The notes below the pieces were generated by a model that had not been told where the DNA came from, searched no databases, and saw only the letters and a program-made list of their open reading frames with translations. Positions 1 through 10,255 of a DNA stretch of 64,000 nt are shown here, one piece after another. The stretch is from Bacteroidota bacterium (GTDB taxonomy: Bacteria > Bacteroidota > Bacteroidia > Chitinophagales > Saprospiraceae), in assembly GCA_016124585.1 (NCBI GenBank), contig WGNL01000001.1, forward strand, positions 202,807 through 266,806, written 5' to 3'. The translations under genes and the position numbers were made by a program. Each line of letters starts with the position of its first letter. Position 1 is the first letter of the stretch.

Positions 1-93
1 TTTTTAAAATTTGAGCAGGTGATAAAATCGACATCTTGCGTTGCAACGTGCCAGTCCCTGTTTTGTTTACGGTGATTTGTTTGTTGCTGTTAC

Positions 94-130
94 AAAAAAG
101 AGGCATGAAACGAGCGTTTCATGCCTCTTT
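94..130 (-). terminator. Intrinsic terminator of the giant HYR-repeat gene
   Basis: A hairpin is formed by AAAGAGGCATGAAACG and its complement, with almost no loop, flanked by A and T runs. It lies 20 bp past the stop of the minus-strand giant gene. The A/T flanks would allow it to work in both directions. Confidence 0.75.
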
Positions 131-149
131 TACAAAGGACAATAGTAGA

Positions 150-3100
150 TTATTCAGTCAAAAGCATCATGCGGGTGGCTGTTTCAGAGCCAGATGCTAA
201 ACGATAGTAAAGTATTCCCGTTCCAAAACCAAGTTCATCCCGGCTAAGCCTAAATTCGTTGTAGCCTTTTGAGCAGGCTGCCTCCAGCAATTTCACAACC
301 TTGCCAGTAGCATCCGTTATGGTAAGTTGTGCCTTGCCTGCTGCTGGCAGCATGAACCCAATTACGGTTTCCTTGCTGAATGGATTTGGTCTGTTTTGAA
401 ACAATTCAAAATCGCTAATTGACTCGTTTTCAACGAGTTGCAAACGTATATTGTGCAATTCTCCCTGTCGGTCGTAAGCTTCGGTTTTCGTAAACTTGTC
501 ACTCAGCCAAAGTGCCTCATCTGGTCGCAAATTAGTTTTAGCCCTAAAAATGAGCGTAAAGTCTGCAAGTTCTGGGTTCCTTTCGCCGTGCTCGTTCCAA
601 CTAGCCGTGATTGCGCCTTCCGCCAATTTCCCGAAGCCAAAATTTGAAGCCGTTGCTTCCCCCTCACCAACTTCCACGAACTCCAATTTGTCCGTGTCGA
701 AGCCCATTGTGAACTGGTAGCCAAGTACTTCAAAGTCCATTGCCCGGAAACTTAGGCTACAAGTTTGCCCTGCTTCCAAATACGGGTCTTTGGTCGTAAA
801 AATGAGGGTTTCGGCACTTCGTTCTTCGCTTTCTTCACCATTGAAATTGTAGGAAGCGTTCACGTCACCAATTTTTACCGCCACAAAATCTGCATCAAGT
901 ACCTCGGCAGGTAAGTCGTTGATATTGATGATTTCTGGAAAATCCTCAAACCAAGGGTTGGATGGAACAGGGAAAACGTAATGCTTGTCCACAAACCGCC
1001 AGGAAGTGTTGCTCGGGAAGTCGGTATTGATGTGCAAAATCAGTTTGCGAAGTTCCACCAAATCAAAAGTTGAAATGGTTTTGGAATTGTTCACGTCTGC
1101 AGCAATCATCTTGTAGGGTGAATCCAACAGTTCGATATTGAGGATGTGCTGGCTCATTTTCACAATATCGTATGTAGAGACACCTTCCAAAGGATTATCA
1201 TCCTTGTTGGGCACGAGGGTTACATCCGTGCCAACCGGTACTGTCGGGAAATAAAAACTTCCAGTTGCACCAGTCATGACCTGCCCATTTGAACCGTTAA
1301 ACCCAACATTTACGCCACTTACTGGAACATTGTTTTCGTTGAAAATTTGCCCACCCAGATGAACCACTAAAGTATCATCGTCGCAGCTGTTATTGTTGTC
1401 CTGAATGGTCACGGTTGTTTCACAAAAATCTTGGTTACCCGCCTCATCTGTGAACCAAACCTGAACAGTGTCGTCGCCCACATCTTCGCACATAAAAATC
1501 ATGACCGTGTCATTGATGTTTGGAGAAAATGAGACGTGGAGAATATTTGAACAATTGTCGGTGCTGCCAGCATCCAGTTGGTTTGCATTGACGGGTACCA
1601 TCGGTGGTGAAACAGGCATTAGTTCGGTCACCAATGGGGCACAGTAGATATTCGGTGCTTTGCAATCTTTGACTTCAAAAGTGTCCCGGCAAATGGCAGT
1701 GTTGTTGCAGCCGTCGTTCGCCGTGAAAGTCGTGATGAAAGTACCTGGTCCTGTTGTGAAAGGCCCAAACCCACTACCAAGTCCAGGTGTATTGGCCGTG
1801 ATAGTGACTTGGCTGCTACAATCCATCACTGTCGGCTGAGGAATCGTAAATGTAGCTGCGCAAATCGAAGTGTCCTGAATGCAAACATCTGGGACGGTGC
1901 AGCTCACAAACACCGGTGCTACATTATCGATCACCATGATAGTCTGCTGGTAAGTGATGAAGCCATCCCAAGGGTCTGTATCAGGGTCTGTGTCGGGGTT
2001 GAACTGCTGATTGGCTTGGTTGGCGTTAGGTTGCTGCGTGGCAGTCCAACTATCCCTAAAAGTTCGGTTGTCACAATCGCCATCTCCATCCAAATCACAT
2101 TGCGGGAACGGAAGGCCAAGTTGACTTTCTGGAACTTCTACCACTTCCTGGTCTGCTACCGCTCCTTGAGTGCACCAGTTGATGACAGTCCAAGTTCGGA
2201 TGAACTTGTAGCAGGCACCCGGTACGGTTTCAAAAAGGCCATCCAAATGCGATACTGCAATCATTTCACAGGTTTCGTAAAAAACGGTTGGTTCCCCAAA
2301 ATTCGGCAAGGATTGGCCGCAGTTCACGGTGATATCGGCAGGGAAATTCACTACAAAATCAGAGACATGGTCAACAAAAACCCTTTGGGTACAGACATCT
2401 GATTCTTGGCCCTGTGCATCGGTTGCCTTCCATTTACGAGTGATGGTTCCTTCTTTGCATTGTGTGAAATTATCGGAATATGTCCGGGTTACCACCATGC
2501 TCGTGCAGTTGTCCGCAAAAACAGGCTGGCCGAACTGAGCATCCAATAACTGGCTTTTTGCTGTTTGATTATTGCCAAGTGCTGCCAGCTGGGTTTCGTA
2601 ATTGTCAGCGTAAAAGTCACAAGTAATCCGCTGGTTCGGTGGACACGAAACCAAAACCGGAGGCTGCTTATCATTCACGTTCACCTGAACCATGCAGTCA
2701 TTGAAGTTTCCGAAACAATCGAATGCCCGGAACACCACCATAATTGGACTGTTTGCTACATCCTCGCAGCAAAACACCACTGAAGGACCGAATACAGTAT
2801 CGTCATGGCCATCGTTGCAGGAGTCAGTCATGCGGCGTACCTCAAAATGGTGCAAGCAACAATTATCAGTGCTGCCAGTATTGAAAACGCTGGCCAATAC
2901 TGTGGCTGTTGGGTTTTGCCCTGAAGGCAAATCCACCTCAGTGAAGCTGATGCACACTGCCGTAGGTGTTATGTCGTCTAAAACTGTCACTGGAACTGTA
3001 ATGGACGTTGAGTTGCCGCAGGCATCTGTTGCAATATAAGTTACTGGGTGCGTACCAATTCCCAATCCAGGCGCAGGGATGGTGCCTCCATTTTTACCAT

Positions 3101-6100
3101 CCACGCCGTTGATATAAATAGCCTCACCAACGGTGGTAATAATTTGCACGGTTACAGCATTGCAATTGTCAGAAATGGTTGGCGGCAACAACAAGCCGGT
3201 TGATTTGCAGGGCTGTGGGTGCATCGCTGGGACATTGATGCTTACATTGAATGGCGCTCTAGTGATAGTCGGCGCTACTTTGTCCATCACTTTTATCACT
3301 TGTACATTGTCCTCTCCTCCAACCCCAGTCGTGATGATTGCGCCAGTACACCAATCGATTACTGTCCAAGTTCTGATGATTTTGAAACTTGTTCCACATA
3401 TTCCAATGGTCTGGTCTGAATGCAGCACATTGTATTTGCAAATGGTGCTTACGCTCACGTTTACTATGCCTGAACCAGTATTGGCAAGCGTTGTATCTGG
3501 TAAAGTTGGGCTCACATCTATTCCCAATTCAATTGGGTCAACATCGACTATGCTAGGGTGCAGTTTGGTCGCATTAACAATTGAAGGATATGCATTATAC
3601 TGCGTACAACCCCAAGTAATGTCACCAGGGAAATCTACCGGAGGGCGGGTAACATTGATATTTTGGATGCAATTCACAGCAGTCATGTTCCCATGATTGT
3701 CGGTGGCTTTGTAGGTTCGGCGGATGGTGTAGATGCCATCGTCACAAATATCATTGTCAATGACTTGATTGCCCACCAAGGTGACAACTGGATTTGGGTC
3801 ACAATTATCGGTTGCTATTGGAGGGGGGATATTCGCAAGGTTTTCAGAGCAAAAGACGGTAACTGGCGCACTTGGACAATTGAAAACTGGTGCCAATTTG
3901 TCTTCCAAATAAATCTGGCCCCAACAGGAATTTTTGTAAACCTTGTCCTGAACCTTTACGGTCAAATATTGCCCGATGTAACTGCCACTGATTTCATGGA
4001 TATTCGGTGTATTTGGGTTCAAATCTGCGACTGGCCCACCCCAAGCGTCAGTAACCATCAGTATTTCATAATAGCTGCCCAATGGGTAATTGTTGGCATT
4101 TATGCAACTAGGAATTTCTCCTTCCAACACCATGCCTGGTGTAAGCCAGATTTCGCAGTTTTGATTCAGGGAAACTTGGAGCAAGTCATTGCAGGAAATG
4201 CTGCTGTTCAATTGGCTCCAACAGTTGGTGAGAAGGGTAGGGTCGTTGCTACCGCCAGTGTCTCCTACCCAACCTGGGTTAGTCGAGTTTGGAATATAAC
4301 CCACGTCTGAAAGGTCATTAGCGGAAATAAAAGTACTACAAGTGCCTACACCAGAAGCGGAAATTTGTGCCTGATTTTTTGGAATTGCCGGGGCGCCAGG
4401 TGCATCAGGATTTACTTCAAAACGGAATTGAATGACAAATACTTGTCCGGGTTGAAGTACGCCATCTCCATTTAGAAGATTGCCAAGGCCAGCATAGCCA
4501 ATGTTTATAGTTGGATTTACATCGGCAGTCGTTAAAGTTCCGTGTGCACCCACTGCTACTACTTGCGGTGCCTGTGTGATGCCGACGAATCCTGTGCCAA
4601 GGTTGGTTGCAGCGCTTAAATTGTCAACTAGGTTAAAATTGCCGAGTGCGACATTTCCTGTGTTTTCAACGATGAGTTCGGTGATTACATCAAAATTGCC
4701 CGCTACACCACTTGTCGAACATTCAATACCAGCGAAGTTTTTAGCGATGCGAATGTCGGCTGGAATCGATTGTACGGTGAAAGTCTGGCTACATGTTGTG
4801 AAAAGCGGTGCACAAGTACTTTGGTAGATGAAAGTAACTGTTGTGCTTCCACCACAAGCACTTGGCGGGCCAAAATTATTATTTGTTAATTGCCCATTAC
4901 AACCACCACTGGCACTAGCGCTTGCAAGCCAAGCGGTAAATATCGAATCAACTTCAGCTTGCGACATACCTGGGGGCAATGAAATTGGCGCTGGACAATT
5001 CAAGACAACAGGTGCAGGTGCGGTTACGGAGAAGGAGGCTTGGCAGGTAACATCAGGTTCACAACTGCTCGTGACCGTAAAAGTGACCACATTATTTCCG
5101 CCACAAGCATCAGGGCTAGGGCCAGAATTATTGGATAGTTGTGCGTTGCAACCTCCTGAAGAAGTCACCGAGTTTAGCCAATTGGCATATTTTGTATCAA
5201 TGTCTGATTGTGATTGACATGCGGCCTCTACGACATCCATTGGGCAACTCAGCACGACTGGCGCAGGGGTATTCACAGTAAAATTCCTAGAGCACGTTTG
5301 TGTTGCTTGGCAGGTATTCGTCACGGTAAATGTAACAGTCGTAGTTCCACCACAAGCTGCTGGTGCGCCCGTGTTGTCATCTGTCAAAATTGCATTACAA
5401 CCTCCGCTGACAGTAGCCATCGCCAACCATGCGGCAAAAGCTGCATCAATATCAGCTTGGGATTGGCATGCTGCCAAGACAGTATCCACTGGGCAAACAA
5501 AAACCAAGATTGGTGCTGCAGTCACTGTAAAAGTAGCTTGGCAGGTAGCAGGTGCTTCACAATCGCTTATCACAGTGAAAATTACCGTGGTGCTGCCGCC
5601 ACAAGCAAGTGGAGCGCCTGTATTGTCATCCATCAAAACACTGTTGCAACCTCCGCTGAAGCTTACAGTTGCCAACCAGTTTGCGAAGGCCAAGTCAATG
5701 TCAGCTTGAGTTTGGCATGCTGCTACTGTGGTATCGTTCGGGCATGTCAAAACTATAACAGGCGCTGGAGAAACGGAGAATGTTGACTGGCAGGTAACTG
5801 GCACTTCGCAACCGCTTGTTGCGGTAAAGGTTACTGTTGTACTCCCACTGCAAGCCAATGGAGCACCCGTATTGTCATTGCTCAAAACCGTATTGCAGCC
5901 TCCATTGGCCGAAGACAAAGCTAGCCATGCTGAAAATATTGAGTCCACATCGGCTTGTGTTTGACATGCATCTAAGTTTAAATCATTTGGGCAATTCAAA
6001 ACTACTGCTGGTGCTGCAGTCACAGAAAATGTTGCCATACAATTTACAGCTGTTTCACAACCGTTGTTCACCGTAAACGTAACGGTCGTGCTGCCACCAC

Positions 6101-8348
6101 ATGCTGGTGGTGCGCCTGTGTTGTTGTCAGACAAGGCTCCATTGCAACCGCCATTTGTGCTTGCTGTTGCCAACCAATTTGCGAATGCCAAGTCAATGTC
6201 AGCTTGCGACTGGCAGGCGGCTACCGTCAAGTCGGTGGGGCAGGTCAAAATCACCGGAGGTGCATCAGTCACCGTGAAAGTTGCTTGGCAGTTTATCGGT
6301 GCTTCGCAACTGCTGTTTGCGGTAAATGTAACGGTCGTGCTGCCTCCACATGCAGGCGGTGCGCCTGTGTTGTCGTCCATCAAACTGCTGTTGCATCCAT
6401 CGCTGAAACTTGCTGTTGCCAACCAATTTGCGAAGGCCAAGTCAATGTCAGCTTGCGTCTGGCAGGCGGCTACCGTCAAGTCGGTGGGACAGGTCAAAAT
6501 CACCGGAGGTGCATCAGTCACCGTGAAAGTTGCCTGGCAGCTTGTTGGTGCTTCGCAACTGCTGTTTGCGGTAAATGTAACGGTCGTGCTGCCTCCACAT
6601 GCAGGCGGTGCACCTGTGTTGTCGTCCATCAAACTGCTGTTGCACCCACCGCTGAAACTTGCTGTTGCCAACCAATTTGCGAATGCCAAGTCAATGTCAG
6701 CTTGCGACTGGCAGGCAGCTACCGTCAAATCGGTGGGGCAGGTCAAAACGACTGCTGGTGCTGGCGTGATGCTAAATGTTGCAGTGCAAGATGTCATGTT
6801 GTTGCAAACATCTGTAGCCGTAAAGTACACCACAACACTACCACCACAAATATCAGGAGGCATTTCTAGGCTAAGGTCAGTGACAGTTGGCGTGCCACAG
6901 TCATCGGTAGCAGAAAAACCCGCTAACCAGTTTGCAAAAGCCATATCAACTGCATCTTGTGTCATACAACTGCCGAGATTCATGTCCATTGGGCATGTCA
7001 CAACGGGAGGGGTATTGTCGTCAACTGAAACATCCAGCATGCAAAAATTCATGCAAGGGCCGTCAGACACGGTCAGGGAAAGGCTAAACCCACCGCCACA
7101 AGTGCCGGCTGCATTTACCATTACTGATTGCCCATCTGTCGGTCCGACAATTGTGCCGTTCCCTGATATATCCCACTGATAAGAACTCATGCCAACTGGA
7201 CCTGAATAAATGATATTCGTGGCTGCAGGACATACCTCACTCGCACCTGAAATCAGGCAGTTTGGTGGTGGCAGGCAACAATTTGGTGCTACTCCTGAAA
7301 CAAAAGCAGTACAATCATTGGGGTTGGATGGATCGACGCAGGACCCATTGGGGGCAATTGCGATTGAGATATTATAAGGTGTTCCGTTCGGATAGGTTAA
7401 TGAAATGACTCCAGTCGTTGGGCCACCCGAACCGATATTCGTTAAACAAACTCCTGCTGAGGGTGAATTTAAAGCGTTAGGGTCAGTACCGACATAATTT
7501 CCATTTATCCCTGAAATCGGTACGTTTACCGTATAGGTGCCATCTGGGTTGCAGGTAGTGACGACTGGCTCGGTATTTAGGACACATAATGGTGCTCCAT
7601 CACCACAACCAAAACGTGCTTTAAAATTATTGATGTCCAGGTCATTATCACCCAGCTGATCCCAGATGATGAGGTACCAGTTTGATGCTTCTGGAAAATT
7701 TGTGATAGGCAAGGAATTCCAGCTATTGGAAGACTCTACACCACAAACATAGAATTCAAGGTTTCCACAATCACCACTTTGGTAGTGCGGTGCTGGGCCA
7801 GTTCCTGTAGTTGAAGTTACTGATCTGTACAATGCCCATCCAATGTCGTCCGATGCATCATTGTCATTGAATTGAATGTCAAATGAGCCTGCATTAGGTC
7901 TTACATCAAAATTAAAGTAAATAATAGGTGCACCTGGGGTAGGATTTACAGGTGACGGTATTGGATTGCCAGTGCTAGGATCTATGCAATTTCCAACGTT
8001 AATTAAAAACGCATCTGGGTTGTAAACACAGTTGTACTCAGTCATAATATTTGATTGAGTCTCAGCTGAATTCCCACATTTTACGATACCTTTTGGTACA
8101 TAATTATTTGGTGGGTTTTCATTTACAGTTCCATTTGGGTTCCAAGCAGCACCTTGTGTCCACCGTTGCGAACATTCGCAGGGGGTATCATTTTGGGCAA
8201 AAAGTTTAGGTGCTGGACCCGACAGAATAACAAGGAAAAGCAAACCTAATCTGAGAAGAAGAGGACTGTGCAGCGCTTGATCGGCAATATTTTGGGTCAA
8301 GGTGGATATTGATATCCAGCTGCTTTTGTGAATAGAGGAATTTTTCAT
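150..8348 (-). CDS. Giant secreted HYR/Ig-like repeat protein with dockerin- and cohesin-like modules and T9SS sorting domain
   Basis: This 2732-aa protein has an N-terminal signal peptide ending near residue 51 (SGPAPKLFAQ). Its N-terminal part is Cys-rich with beta-sandwich-like segments. Nine tandem units of 83 residues follow at about residues 445-1194, each with the pattern CP.D...ACQ.QAD...F..WL and ACGGSTTVTF. Next come a DUF11-like segment and several HYR-like domains with TDNC motifs (about 1200-2300). After these are a carboxypeptidase-regulatory-like fold and a dockerin-like pair (ADVNNSKTISTFDL, GDVNAS), then a cohesin-like beta domain. The C-terminus is a T9SS type A sorting domain starting FELFQNRPNPF. 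By family it should be a surface or secreted adhesin exported by SecYEG and T9SS. The ligand cannot be told from sequence. It stands alone, with a terminator directly downstream. Confidence 0.9.
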   Translation of the reverse strand: MKNSSIHKSSWISISTLTQNIADQALHSPLLLRLGLLFLVILSGPAPKLFAQNDTPCECSQRWTQGAAWNPNGTVNENPPNNYVPKGIVKCGNSAETQSNIMTEYNCVYNPDAFLINVGNCIDPSTGNPIPSPVNPTPGAPIIYFNFDVRPNAGSFDIQFNDNDASDDIGWALYRSVTSTTGTGPAPHYQSGDCGNLEFYVCGVESSNSWNSLPITNFPEASNWYLIIWDQLGDNDLDINNFKARFGCGDGAPLCVLNTEPVVTTCNPDGTYTVNVPISGINGNYVGTDPNALNSPSAGVCLTNIGSGGPTTGVISLTYPNGTPYNISIAIAPNGSCVDPSNPNDCTAFVSGVAPNCCLPPPNCLISGASEVCPAATNIIYSGPVGMSSYQWDISGNGTIVGPTDGQSVMVNAAGTCGGGFSLSLTVSDGPCMNFCMLDVSVDDNTPPVVTCPMDMNLGSCMTQDAVDMAFANWLAGFSATDDCGTPTVTDLSLEMPPDICGGSVVVYFTATDVCNNMTSCTATFSITPAPAVVLTCPTDLTVAACQSQADIDLAFANWLATASFSGGCNSSLMDDNTGAPPACGGSTTVTFTANSSCEAPTSCQATFTVTDAPPVILTCPTDLTVAACQTQADIDLAFANWLATASFSDGCNSSLMDDNTGAPPACGGSTTVTFTANSSCEAPINCQATFTVTDAPPVILTCPTDLTVAACQSQADIDLAFANWLATASTNGGCNGALSDNNTGAPPACGGSTTVTFTVNNGCETAVNCMATFSVTAAPAVVLNCPNDLNLDACQTQADVDSIFSAWLALSSANGGCNTVLSNDNTGAPLACSGSTTVTFTATSGCEVPVTCQSTFSVSPAPVIVLTCPNDTTVAACQTQADIDLAFANWLATVSFSGGCNSVLMDDNTGAPLACGGSTTVIFTVISDCEAPATCQATFTVTAAPILVFVCPVDTVLAACQSQADIDAAFAAWLAMATVSGGCNAILTDDNTGAPAACGGTTTVTFTVTNTCQATQTCSRNFTVNTPAPVVLSCPMDVVEAACQSQSDIDTKYANWLNSVTSSGGCNAQLSNNSGPSPDACGGNNVVTFTVTSSCEPDVTCQASFSVTAPAPVVLNCPAPISLPPGMSQAEVDSIFTAWLASASASGGCNGQLTNNNFGPPSACGGSTTVTFIYQSTCAPLFTTCSQTFTVQSIPADIRIAKNFAGIECSTSGVAGNFDVITELIVENTGNVALGNFNLVDNLSAATNLGTGFVGITQAPQVVAVGAHGTLTTADVNPTINIGYAGLGNLLNGDGVLQPGQVFVIQFRFEVNPDAPGAPAIPKNQAQISASGVGTCSTFISANDLSDVGYIPNSTNPGWVGDTGGSNDPTLLTNCWSQLNSSISCNDLLQVSLNQNCEIWLTPGMVLEGEIPSCINANNYPLGSYYEILMVTDAWGGPVADLNPNTPNIHEISGSYIGQYLTVKVQDKVYKNSCWGQIYLEDKLAPVFNCPSAPVTVFCSENLANIPPPIATDNCDPNPVVTLVGNQVIDNDICDDGIYTIRRTYKATDNHGNMTAVNCIQNINVTRPPVDFPGDITWGCTQYNAYPSIVNATKLHPSIVDVDPIELGIDVSPTLPDTTLANTGSGIVNVSVSTICKYNVLHSDQTIGICGTSFKIIRTWTVIDWCTGAIITTGVGGEDNVQVIKVMDKVAPTITRAPFNVSINVPAMHPQPCKSTGLLLPPTISDNCNAVTVQIITTVGEAIYINGVDGKNGGTIPAPGLGIGTHPVTYIATDACGNSTSITVPVTVLDDITPTAVCISFTEVDLPSGQNPTATVLASVFNTGSTDNCCLHHFEVRRMTDSCNDGHDDTVFGPSVVFCCEDVANSPIMVVFRAFDCFGNFNDCMVQVNVNDKQPPVLVSCPPNQRITCDFYADNYETQLAALGNNQTAKSQLLDAQFGQPVFADNCTSMVVTRTYSDNFTQCKEGTITRKWKATDAQGQESDVCTQRVFVDHVSDFVVNFPADITVNCGQSLPNFGEPTVFYETCEMIAVSHLDGLFETVPGACYKFIRTWTVINWCTQGAVADQEVVEVPESQLGLPFPQCDLDGDGDCDNRTFRDSWTATQQPNANQANQQFNPDTDPDTDPWDGFITYQQTIMVIDNVAPVFVSCTVPDVCIQDTSICAATFTIPQPTVMDCSSQVTITANTPGLGSGFGPFTTGPGTFITTFTANDGCNNTAICRDTFEVKDCKAPNIYCAPLVTELMPVSPPMVPVNANQLDAGSTDNCSNILHVSFSPNINDTVMIFMCEDVGDDTVQVWFTDEAGNQDFCETTVTIQDNNNSCDDDTLVVHLGGQIFNENNVPVSGVNVGFNGSNGQVMTGATGSFYFPTVPVGTDVTLVPNKDDNPLEGVSTYDIVKMSQHILNIELLDSPYKMIAADVNNSKTISTFDLVELRKLILHINTDFPSNTSWRFVDKHYVFPVPSNPWFEDFPEIININDLPAEVLDADFVAVKIGDVNASYNFNGEESEERSAETLIFTTKDPYLEAGQTCSLSFRAMDFEVLGYQFTMGFDTDKLEFVEVGEGEATASNFGFGKLAEGAITASWNEHGERNPELADFTLIFRAKTNLRPDEALWLSDKFTKTEAYDRQGELHNIRLQLVENESISDFELFQNRPNPFSKETVIGFMLPAAGKAQLTITDATGKVVKLLEAACSKGYNEFRLSRDELGFGTGILYYRLASGSETATRMMLLTE
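4765..7015 (-). repeat. Nine tandem 249-bp coding repeats
   Basis: The DNA behind the nine 83-residue HYR-like units repeats every 249 bp. The best conserved copies lie between about 6060 and 6740, where long stretches are identical between neighbouring units. At protein level units two and three differ at only four of 83 positions. The outer units are more diverged, so the inner ones were duplicated or homogenised recently. Confidence 0.9.
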
Positions 8349-8637
8349 CGATCTGGATTATAATAACAGTTAATAAATCGCCCTAGCTGTAGCTGGTCAT
8401 GCCAGCGCAGTTACTTAAATCGGGAATTGGGCTGCGGCTAATTTGACAGTAGTCTTTGGTGTGTAGCTTCTAGTTGACTATCGTCGGAAGTATGTTCAAT
8501 TAAATTAATATCTAATATGATGCCAAATTTATTTTATCAAATAATAATTTGTAATTAATTGAAAATCAAATATTTGAAATAAAAAAAGCCGCAAGGCGAA
8601 TTCGCTTTGCGGCTTTTTTAGATGATGAAGAATTATT
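8349..8637. other. Intergenic region between two minus-strand genes
   Basis: This AT-rich spacer holds the upstream region of the giant HYR gene and the terminator of the TlpA-like gene. I see no open frame of note and no clear TAnnTTTG promoter. Confidence 0.5.
8581..8619 (-). terminator. Intrinsic terminator of the TlpA-like gene
   Basis: GCCGCAAGGCG pairs with CGCTTTGCGGC (one G-T pair) around a short AATT loop, with A7 on one side and T6 on the other. It lies 19 bp past the stop of the minus-strand thioredoxin-like gene. Confidence 0.85.
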
Positions 8638-10098
8638 CTACCCTCCTGCTTTATCTTTTTTCGCTTGCAAAATGTGGTCAATAACCTCTGGTAATTGGTC
8701 AGCACCTAAGCGCTTGGACAAAATCGTTTTGTCAGCATCTAGGACATAAATCTGGGGAGTAGTTTTAATATCATAAACTGCCTTGTAACGGCTACGATGG
8801 TAAGGGTCTACTGTGTTGAAAAACACGTTCATGTCCCGCTCCTCAATGGCCGACCAGCATTTGTCAACTTCTTTAAGGCTTAAATTTCCCTCATCGTCAC
8901 GTGTGGCCAACGAAGTGCAGATGGAAAAAACTGCCACGCCTTTGTCTTTGTAATCTTTGGCAAATTTTACCATCTCAGGCATTGCTTTTTTGCAGTGCCC
9001 GCAATCTGGATCCCAAAAGAAGAGCACTGTGAGTGGGGATTTGAAATCATGCAACCAGATTTTGTCGCCCTTCTGGGTCTGCATTTCAATATTGGGCGCA
9101 ACTTTCCCAATCAACAAAGGATCAAGTCGGTCTGCATTCTCAATTATCTTTTTCAATTGGTCCTCATCCGTCCAAGGGGCAAGGCCTGTTTTATAATATT
9201 TTTGAGCAATGTGAACATACACTGCATCCATTCCAACAATATTGGCTTTCGCATATTCATTCAGAAAATGGATAAGATAGAACTTGAAATTTTCCTCGGC
9301 AGGCTGCATTTTCTTGAGCACCTTATCCACAGAGATGATGATGGAATCAGGATGCTGTACGGTCATTTTTTCCACGTAGTGGTTGACTTTTGGAAACAAA
9401 AATGGTGTTCTGACCATTTTAGGGTCTGAAAGGTCAAGGTTGTCAAACCAATGCTCCCGCATCCAATAAAATGCTTTAAGGTCTCTTTCTTTTTCTTCAC
9501 CTTCAAATTTTGGCGGATCAAGCGGCATATTTGCTTTGATCACCCTCGCTGTCATCGATTTTGGATACTTGGCCACTAAGTCTTTTTGATAGCCCATCAC
9601 CTCTTCATCCAGAACTTTTATTTTTTCTTCAAGTTTTGCTTTTTTCTTTTCGTCGCCTTTAGCCTCTTCCAGTTGCTTTCTTAAGTCATCTGCTTTTGGG
9701 CGCCGGTCGCTTATGAATTTTAGATAATCGTAAAATCGCTTGTTATCTTCAGACCCAGTTACTTTAATACTGCCTGCAAGGTCAGATAGCTTGGTTTCTA
9801 CCGAAAACCATTGGTTGTCATCATCCACCAACAACTGAACAAATTGGTTGTCAGGAGGCAAAACGATGAGGTACATTCCTGCTGCAAGTTTTTCGTTGCC
9901 TTCAAAGTAAAATTTACCGTCAGCCTCCACATAAGCTGTGTCTTTAAGATATTGCTTATCACCAAAATAGTAGCCGAGATAAGCTTCTTTTTGATCGAAA
10001 CCATCAATTTTTACCTTGATTTGATAACCTACTTTTTGGGAAAATACGATTGCCGGAACGGCCAATAGAAGAGTTACTAAAGTGAGGAATTGCTTCAT
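8638..10098 (-). CDS. TlpA-like thiol:disulfide oxidoreductase with N-terminal DUF4369-like domain
   Basis: This 486-aa exported protein begins with a signal peptide (MKQFLTLVTLLLAVPAIVFS). The N-terminal region resembles the DUF4369 beta domain common in Bacteroidota thioredoxins. A long helical, Lys/Glu-rich middle follows (about residues 110-300). The C-terminal thioredoxin fold has the active site CGHC near residue 366 inside FFWDPDCGHCKKAMPEM, and a cis-Pro-like TTPQIYVLD later. Members of this family reduce or resolve disulfides in the periplasm, some in cytochrome c maturation; the substrate here is unknown. It is transcribed alone: a promoter-like site lies upstream and terminators lie on both sides. 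Confidence 0.85.
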   Translation of the reverse strand: MKQFLTLVTLLLAVPAIVFSQKVGYQIKVKIDGFDQKEAYLGYYFGDKQYLKDTAYVEADGKFYFEGNEKLAAGMYLIVLPPDNQFVQLLVDDDNQWFSVETKLSDLAGSIKVTGSEDNKRFYDYLKFISDRRPKADDLRKQLEEAKGDEKKKAKLEEKIKVLDEEVMGYQKDLVAKYPKSMTARVIKANMPLDPPKFEGEEKERDLKAFYWMREHWFDNLDLSDPKMVRTPFLFPKVNHYVEKMTVQHPDSIIISVDKVLKKMQPAEENFKFYLIHFLNEYAKANIVGMDAVYVHIAQKYYKTGLAPWTDEDQLKKIIENADRLDPLLIGKVAPNIEMQTQKGDKIWLHDFKSPLTVLFFWDPDCGHCKKAMPEMVKFAKDYKDKGVAVFSICTSLATRDDEGNLSLKEVDKCWSAIEERDMNVFFNTVDPYHRSRYKAVYDIKTTPQIYVLDADKTILSKRLGADQLPEVIDHILQAKKDKAGG

Positions 10099-10141
10099 GT
10101 TTATAAAATTTGATGCGGAGGTTTTAAGAGTATCAGCATTG

Positions 10142-10173
10142 CAAATTTACATAGTAGCAGTATTTGCGCCAAA
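10142..10173 (-). promoter_or_regulatory. Bacteroidota-type promoter for the TlpA-like gene
   Basis: Read on the minus strand, TTTG (10173-10170), a 20-bp spacer and TAAATTTG (10149-10142) match the Bacteroidota -33/-7 consensus. The predicted start of transcription is about 40 bp before the ATG at 10098. Confidence 0.65.
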
Positions 10174-10210
10174 AAAACGCAAACCCCGCAAGCTTGTTGC
10201 GGGGTTTGCG
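10171..10210 (-). terminator. Intrinsic terminator of lepB
   Basis: A perfect 14-bp stem (CGCAAACCCCGCAA and complement) has a 5-nt loop. On the minus strand it is followed by a T7 run. It lies 46 bp past the lepB stop codon and overlaps the promoter-like site of the next gene. Confidence 0.9.
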
Positions 10211-10255
10211 TACTGGAATCCTAATGAAATGTTATTGTAAAGGCAAAAATGATTG

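Noticed and set aside
4765..7015. Regular repeats that could suggest a CRISPR array
   Set aside because: The period is 249 bp, the repeats are coding throughout, and there are no short direct repeats with unique spacers.
6064..7179. Long plus-strand open frame opposite the HYR repeats
   Set aside because: It is the antisense shadow of the 249-bp repeats. It has no signal peptide or known motif and no start context.
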